From Lindgomyces ingoldianus (taxonomy: Eukaryota; Ascomycota; Dothideomycetes; Pleosporales; Lindgomycetaceae), in NCBI RefSeq assembly GCF_010093535.1, contig NW_022985179.1, forward strand, positions 1,056,554-1,120,553: DNA of 64,000 nt. Reading direction: 5' to 3'. Position numbers and translations under genes: made by a program. The notes under the pieces are model-generated. The model did not search any database. It was not told the origin of the DNA and saw only the letters and a list, made by a program, of their open reading frames with translations. Below are positions 56,946-64,000 of the stretch, in pieces. Within the stretch, counting starts at the first letter, position 1. The number at the start of each line of letters is the position of its first letter.

Positions 56946-57201
56946 AAAATACAAAAGCTTACTTAAAAGTAAGAATATTACAAGCGTTAGTAAATTATTC
57001 TATAAATATTATATAATTACTAGCTATTTTTTTTTAGTTATTTTATATATATTTTAGAAAGTACGTTTTAATAATAACAAGTTTTGTATTTACTATTATT
57101 ATAAAATAATTATAAAGTAATATATTATAGCTATTTAATTTCTAAGTACTTATAAAGCTTTAAGTAGTTTATACTAGAGTTTTTATACACAACAAGCATA
57201 T
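56946..57201. other. AT-rich DNA, nothing recognised
   Basis: RIP-like composition, no frame, no repeat structure that I can support. Confidence 0.4.
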
Positions 57202-57842
57202 TGTTACAATACTTGCTTAGAGATAACTGTAACAAGGGTTCCCTAATAAGCTTACTAGGCGAGAAGAGAAGGTTTAATAGCAAGAGGTGAAGGACTATAC
57301 TTAGAGACGGGTGTATAGGCTGTAGTGGGTATAGAAGAGGTTTAGAGGTTCGCCATTGTAGTTTGTCTCTGTCTGCTAGTATAGAAGCAGGTGAGACAGT
57401 CTCTAGATAGAGATAGTATTAGAGTATATATAAAAATATATTATATACATTATTATTAAAAACAGGCGTATACCTTAGTTTATAGCTTATAACTAAGTAA
57501 AGCTACTTAAAGGCATATAGAAGTATGTAGAGACTTAGAAACCTAGAAATTCTATTAACACCTATAGGTCTTATATAAAAGAATATAGAAAAACTACCTC
57601 TGCTAGCTAAGAAGAGTAGCGTAACTAAATATTTAAGAATAGAGGTATAGTAGAGGGGTAGAGTAGAGGTTAGTGCTAATCTAAAGCGTGTTTAGACTTA
57701 AAGCAGAACGCGTTTAGATTAAGGTTTAGCAGAGAGGCTTTAGCTAGAATAAGATAGTACCTTATTATAGTCTTATACGTTACTTTTATACTAGAGTTAT
57801 TTATATATATATTTATCTACAAGTAGTTTACCTGTGATAACA
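57202..57842. repeat. Probable solo LTR of a Gypsy-type element
   Basis: TGTTACAATACTTGC at the left and CTGTGATAACA at the right recall the reversed Gypsy1/2 LTR ends, as does the internal GTATAGGCTGTAGTGGGTAT / CTAGTATAGAAGC organisation. The 5-bp flanks do not match. Instead AACAAGCA occurs at 57191-57198 and 57839-57846, so the exact ends are uncertain. The part 57490-57640 recurs at 590-735. Confidence 0.5.
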
Positions 57843-57887
57843 AGCACTGTCTCTACTACTGTATAGAGCTAGAGAAGTAAGGTAGAG

Positions 57888-59665
57888 CAGGGTTGCTACT
57901 TTTTAGTAATAGTAATTACTATTTCTATAAATATATATTTTATAGAAAAGGATTTTAAGTAGTAAAAGTAATAATTATTATAATAGTATATAATAATTCT
58001 TATGTCTATAGTAATATATAAAGCTTTTTTATTTAAAAAAAACTATGTAAGCTAAAAAAACGTTAACAAGTAATTACTAAAATTTAAACAACTATAATAT
58101 ATATAATAATAACATATAATAACGCTATATAATACTATTTAACATATATATTTACTTTACTAAAGTTAACGTACCTAACAGGTTAGCTGGCCACACAGGT
58201 TGGCCGGCCACTTTTGCTAAGCCCCTACTAAACTCTACCTATCTACATAATGCCTTAACAACAACACTAGATTAAATTTTTTAAAGAACGTTAGATATAG
58301 CTTACTCTTTAGGCTTTTAAATAAGACTTAAAACTCTTCTTATAACACGCTGTAGCTATCTATAATGTCTCTTACATAACACTAAGCAATTAACGCGCTA
58401 GACAGCCTTTATAAGCAGAATGCTAGCCTAAATTAAGGAATTTAACTAAGCTTAAAAAAAAGGTAGTTGTTAAGTATATACTTAAGCTTATTACACATAG
58501 ATTTCCTCTTAGGCTTGTAGCTGTAGCTAATATAGCTAATTCTTTGCCTATAGAGTATAATCTAGGCTAGGTTAGCTTAAACTAGCCTAGTATATAGGTT
58601 AAGCACTACTTTAAGTTTATAATAAAGTTTAATTATAAGTATAATTATAAAAGAGTGCTTTATAAGGATCTAGAGGTTATCTAGGGCTAGTTTTACCTAG
58701 TAGCTAACATAAAAGCTAAGTATAGTATCTAGAATAAAGACACATATAACTTTAATAAGTTAGGCTTTATAATAGGCTAGATATTAACTAGAGTAGTTAT
58801 TACAGCTTTAGAGAGACAAGAACAGCTAAAGGCAATATAGTAAAGTAATAAAAAGTAGATAATAGTTATCTAAAGCATTAACATAATAAAGTAGGCTATA
58901 AAATTATAAAGCTTTAAGCAGTAAATAAGGCTACTATGTAACATAAATTATATAAAAAGAAGTAGATTTAGGAAAAAAGACTTTAATAGTTAAAAATAAG
59001 GCTTATCTAACTACTCTAAAGAAGTTTAGAGCGTGTAGTAATAAGAAGAAGCTAAAAACACAAGTGCGCGCTAAAGAAAGTAAGCTAAGTTAAAAGCAAT
59101 GTAAGCAGTGCAATTAAACTAGGCATAACTTGCGTACATGTAAGTAAGTAGTAGAAGTAGACTCTAAATAATATCTTATATTATATTACTTTATACAGGG
59201 CTAAAGTAGGCTGTTTTACAAGAGAATAGAGTGGTTTTAGTAGGGGCTTAGCAAAAGTGGCCGGCCAACCCGTGTGGCCGGCCAACCTGTTAGGTACGTT
59301 ATTCTACTTATTAATATTACTAAGTTTATTTATATTATATTATAATTTTAGTTTAAGTAAAAAAATTAATGTTAAAAAGATATATATTTTATACTATATT
59401 TAGTAGGTAGATTTTTTTATAATTGCTATTTCTATTCTTATAGTAAAAAGCAACTTTATTATAATTATAATTTACCTAGTAGTTCTAAAGAAAAACAAAA
59501 ACAAAGAATAAATATAGAGAATAAAGAAGATTTAGAAGAGTTAGAAAATAAAAGTACTACTATCGTCTGTAGTTATAATAGTGCTACTAGTAATAATAGT
59601 AGTTATATATAGTAAAACTATAAATAAAAACTATTTAGTTTATTTTATTTATTTAGTTTATTTTA
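57888..59665. mobile_element. hAT element copy 2, split by A4 and cut by Copia2
   Basis: Starts CAGGGTTGCTACTTTTTAGT and matches the left end of the hAT at 13954 and the sequence just before its assembly gap, but with a much shorter palindromic array. After A4 the sequence continues to 59665. There the plus strand has an open-ish stretch (59480-59600, SKEKQKQRIN, then NKEDLEELENK) that might be the start of a transposase, which I cannot confirm. The right terminus is not in the window. Confidence 0.65.
58169..59299 (+). mobile_element. pogo family-A 1.13-kb deletion derivative, copy A4
   Basis: TA at 58167-58168 and 59300-59301. 1131 bp, same internal structure as A1 and A3, moderately RIP-mutated. 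Inserted in the hAT copy. Confidence 0.88.
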
Positions 59666-61061
59666 TGTTGAATGGGCTCTAACAGCTAGCTGCTTATAGT
59701 ATAAGCACTTAAGTAGCAAGAGTAAGAGTAGTGTACAGTGTGCACAGCGTACAAGGTAGGTAAGGTAAAAGTAACATGTTTCTAGTTTTATTACTCTTAT
59801 CTTTCCTTTATATAAAGGAAAAGGGGGATATTTAAATGTTTACGCATAGAGGTTTACGCATAAGCATTATATAACATAGATATGTAATTTTGCTTATGCG
59901 CAATTGCTTATATCTAGGCTGCAACACTGCTGCTATGTATAGACACTAGCAACTTTTTTTTTTATGTAAAAAGTTGCCTTTTATACATGTTACTTTCTTT
60001 CTATCTGTGTAAGTCTATCTAATTATGTTCTGCTTTTCCTCTACTCTATTTGTTAGGACTTGCCCCTAGTAATGCTGTGTGTTAGAATAAGCTAGTTATG
60101 CTATGTAAATAGCTTTTTTTTTTCTTTATCCTTTACTTTCTAAGCCTTGCTGTATAATCCCCTAGCTCTTTTCTTTTTTTATACAGTGCTAGCAGTGACA
60201 GATCCTTATAATAAGAAAAATAAGTGCGTATAATAATAAAAAAATAAAAAAGATAGGCCTTATATAAAAGTGTTATTAGTCTAGTTAGTCTAGGGCATCT
60301 TTACGCACAAGATCTAGCTAGTCTACAGATGCTTTTATCTAGACAGAGAGGCAGTTAGTTAGAACTAATAATTAAAAAGCCTAATTTAGTGTTTTTTTAT
60401 ACATGCATCTACTAGGTTATTTTTACTATTAATCTACTTAATTTTAGTAATTTCCTTCTTTTTATATAATTTATAAAGTAACATAATGTTAATTATAAGT
60501 TACTTTTTACTAGTAGTGCCTAGCTTAATAAAATAATTATATAAAAACCTTAAATCTATATAGATTACTACTAAGATTAGTAGCAGTTTAAGCATTTATA
60601 TAATTTACTATAAAGTTGTACTAAAAGTAATTACATTATTAAACCTTTTAACTATTCTATATAGTTTACTAGTAAGAACACTTCTAGTTACTCTTTTATA
60701 CTTAGTAGAATTTTAGTGTATAATGTTGCCTAGTATTTTAAAGTAGTTACTTTACTCTATATAGTTCTTATTACTTAATATAATTAAAAATTCTAGCTAT
60801 AAGCTAAAGTTCTTATTATTAGTAAATAATTTATTTATTAAAATAAACAGCTTTATATAATTAAGCTATAATAGTAGAAAGGTAAAACTGCGCTTACTAT
60901 TATCTATTTACTATTAGATTTATACGTTAAGTGTGTTAATATTATTATATAAAAAGTCTATAGTTTGTGCAGTAATAAAGAGGTTAAATGCTGCCTTTAG
61001 TTAACACATAGATATAATGTATACCTCTTTTATATATTACTTAATATATTATTATGCAGCA
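59666..61061 (-). mobile_element. Copia2, 3' part (Copia1 family), interrupted by Copia3
   Basis: LTR 59666-59945 (280 bp, TGTTGAATGGGC to TGTATAGACA). The internal region then matches Copia1 44563-45690 base for base apart from transitions, up to ATGCAGCA, where Copia3 is inserted. The rest lies beyond the window. Confidence 0.88.
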
Positions 61062-64000
61062 TGTTAAATGGGCTCTGACAGCTAGCTGCTTATAGTATAA
61101 GCACTTAAGTAGCAAGAGTAAGAGTGGTGTACAGTGTGCACAGCGTACAAGGTAGGTAAGGTAAGGGCAATATGTTTCTAGTTCTATTACTCTTATCTTT
61201 CCTCTATACAGAGGAAAAAAGGGATATCTAGATGTTTGCGCATAGAGGTTTGCGCACAAGCATTATGTAACATAGATACATAATCCTGCTTGTGCGCGAT
61301 TACTTATATCTAGGCTGCAACGCTGCTGCTGTGTACAGACACTAGCAACTTTTCTTTTTGTCTAAAGAGTTACCTTCTGTACGCGTTACCTTTCTTTTAT
61401 CTGTGTAGGTCTATCTAATTACATTCTGCCTTTACTTTACCCTATTTATTAGAACTTGCCTTAGTAATGCTGTGTGTTAAGATAGGCTAGTTATGCTATA
61501 TAAATAGCTTTTTTTTTCTTTATTTTTTGCTTTTTAAGCTTTACTGTATAATTCTCTAGCTCTTTTCTCTTTTTATACAGTGCTAGCAGTAATAAATTCT
61601 TATAATAAGAAAAATAATTACATATAATATAAAAAAAAATAAAGAGAAATAAGCCTTATATAAAGGCGTTGTTAGTCTAGTTAGTTTAAGGCATCTTTAC
61701 ACACATAATCTAGCTAGTCCACAGATGCTTCTATCTAGACAGAGAGGCAGTTAGTTAGGACTAATAATTAAAAAGCCTAGTTTAGTGTTTTTTTTATATA
61801 TATATTTACTAAGTTATCTTTACTATTAATTTACTTTATTTTAGTAATTTCTCTTTTCTTATATAATTTATAGAGTAATATAATGTTAATTATAAGTTAC
61901 TTTTTACTAGTAGTGCTTAGCTTAATAAAGTAATTATATAAAAACTTTAAATTTATATAAATTACTACTAAAATTAGTAGTAGTTTAAGCATTTATATAA
62001 TTTACTATAAAGTTGTACTAAAAGTAATTATATTATTAAACTTTTTAACTATTTTATATAGTTTACTAGTAAGAACACTCTTAGTTACTCTTTTACACTT
62101 AGTAAAATTTTAGTGTATAATATTACCTAGTATTTTAAAGTAGTTACTTTACTCTATATAGTTTTTATTACTTAATATAATTAAGAATTCTAGCTGTAAG
62201 CTAAAGTTTTTATTATTAGTAAATAATTTATTTATAAAGATAAACAGCTTTACATAATTAAGCTATAATAGTAGAAAAGTAAGACTATGCTTACTATTAT
62301 CTATCTACTATTAAATTTATATGTTAAGTGTGTTAATGTTGTTATACAAAGAGTCTATAGTTTATATAGTAATAAATAAGTTAAATGCTACCTCTAGTTA
62401 ACATATAAATATAATATATACTTCTTTTACACATTACTTAATATATTATTATATAGCATCTTTATTCTCTAAGTTAATTATATAAAGGTAGCTTACTTAT
62501 CTCTTTTAAGTAAAAACTATTATATTATATATAAGTTTAATTTTTTTACTATTAAACTTAATAAGTTACTTTTTTACTAAAATAGTTTTACTTTTTATAT
62601 AAAACTTTACTTTTTATAGTTTTTTTTTTATTTTATGTAAAATTTTTTATTATAATGCTTAAAGTGTTATTTATTTATAAGCTAGTAATACTAAAAGTGT
62701 GCTCTTTTTTATTAGTAATTAAAAAGTAAAAGTTATATAAAAAAATGTGCATGCGCAGCTTTTTTTTATAGTAGTTATAGTATGTTTTAAACTAATATAG
62801 TTCTAATTTAGTAGCTTTATATAAGAGTTATATAACCTAGAGTATTATATTTAGTAGAAAGCTCTAGCGCATCTTCTTTAGTAGCTTTATGTATAGTGTG
62901 CGCATAAGCTTATTTATTAATTAAATATATACTTATGTAATATTACATAGTTTAAAATGCATTTTGTACATAGCTCTTAAGCTTACTTTTATAGCTAAAA
63001 GTAGTCTTTAGCTTATTCTTTAAATAGTTAGTAACTAAGTAAGGATTTTTTTTTTTTTATTTAAGTAGCTAGTAAACACTAGGCAGGATTTTTTATATAG
63101 TTAAGTTGTTTTACTTTTTACTTTTTATATAAAGTAAAAGTTAAAAATCTAACTTTTATACTTTATTAAGTTGTACACTATAACCTTAAAAGTGCTGTTA
63201 GTAATTAAAGTGTTTATCTTTATATAGTCTAATTTTTTAAATAGTTTTTTAAGTATAGTAATTACACTATCTATATAAAGCTTAATAAATAAGGCCTAAT
63301 TATTCTTTTCTTTCTAGGTTAAAAATACCTAGTCTAAACTTTATGCAGGTTTTCTTTACCTTTTACTTTTTTTAGTATCTATATTTTTTTTTTACACTAG
63401 TGCAGCATTACTATTCTAAGAGGCTTAGTTTATAGTAGGCTTTAGTTCTACTTTTATAATATTTTTATAAGGCTGTTTTTTTTTCTTTTTTTTTTAAAAA
63501 ATCTTTTTATATAGAGATTAGTTTATTTAGGTTATTTATTATAAGTAAGTTATCTTTTTTTTTTATAGTATAGTTTAACCTATGTATATTAAAGCTTTAG
63601 TAAGCTATTTTTTTTTAATAATAATATCTCTCTTTTTAATGCTTTTAATCTTATATAGGCTAGTCTAGCCTTTCTTCTTCTTTTATGCTATAATCTTTAA
63701 GCTAAGGGGGATATTAAAAACTTTATATGTTATAAAGCTATTATAAGTGTTAATTATATAATTAATGTTTACTTTTATATAGTCCTTTTAAAGTATTTTT
63801 ATTACTTTTTATATAGCGCTTACTTATATAATAATGTCTAGTAATAGTAGAGAGTTTAGGTTAATTCTTAGGTATACTCTAAAGACTAGCAGTGTAGGTA
63901 CTAGACTGTGCAGGCTAGCTGTGTTGTTTAGAGCCTTAACTACTATCTGTAGAATAGCCTTATTATTTGTACAGTTACCTAGCTTAGTCTTTAAGATGTT
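61062..64000 (-). mobile_element. Copia3 (Copia1 family), truncated by window end
   Basis: LTR 61062-61341 (280 bp, TGTTAAATGGGC to TGTACAGACA), then internal sequence collinear with Copia1 44563-47230, including the RNase H region (about 61850-62110) and the segment before the VPTLLVF motif near the window end. Same orientation as Copia2. Heavily RIP-mutated, no frame. Confidence 0.88.

Noticed and set aside
57191..57846. 8-bp match AACAAGCA taken as a hAT target duplication
   Set aside because: The enclosed sequence has no matching inverted ends and resembles a Gypsy LTR; the match may be chance.

Overview
The window is a repeat-dense, AT-rich block of a filamentous ascomycete (Pezizomycotina) genome. 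A Dothideomycete of the Pleosporales type is the best guess, made from the style of the retroelements and not from any marker gene. Almost everything is transposable-element sequence that has been through repeat-induced point mutation (RIP): C survives mostly before T, G mostly after A, and the reading frames are broken by TAA/TAG where Gln (CAA/CAG) or Trp codons are expected. Paralogous stretches inside the window differ by C-to-T and G-to-A changes. Two assembly gaps (14274-14918 and 40829-41418) lie inside repeats. I see no tRNA, rRNA, CRISPR array or operon.

Layout. 1-4091: degraded repeat X, a palindromic pogo/Fot1 derivative (1437-2530), a 30-bp minisatellite, a TG..CA-ended element carrying a 10-bp satellite, and a pogo 3' fragment. 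4092-12800: a complete Ty3/Gypsy element ('Gypsy0', TSD GCAAT) with a 578-bp TRIM nested in its gag, a decamer element nested in its RT, and a solo TRIM LTR in its 3' LTR. 12801-16367: short TG..CA elements, a hAT element (13954-15233, 8-bp TSD) and a truncated third Gypsy. 16368-40665: what looks like one pogo element (B3) split by a hAT fragment, another pogo with a further pogo inside it, a Copia, and then Gypsy1 (25233-40559, TSD CTAAG). Gypsy1 itself has Gypsy2 (32810-40487, TSD CCCTG) inserted in its own LTR. 40668-44278: a rearranged paralogue of the 1-15 kb block that preserves the empty site of Gypsy0. 44283-50814: a complete minus-strand Copia ('Copia1', TSD TAAAG). 51.5-53.3 kb: a small unmutated island with the only intact host gene, a 345-aa 2-oxoglutarate/Fe(II) dioxygenase with one intron, on the minus strand. 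53539-56945: three-level nest of pogo elements. 57202-64000: a solo LTR, a second hAT copy split by a pogo derivative, then Copia2 with Copia3 inserted in it and running off the window.

Apart from the dioxygenase nothing here looks functional as protein. The interest lies in the insertion history, which target-site duplications make readable; in the small non-coding elements (the TRIM, the decamer element and a ~226-bp TIR element), which have precise ends; and in an antisense coiled-coil/CxxC reading frame that recurs at the 3' end of all three larger Gypsy copies.
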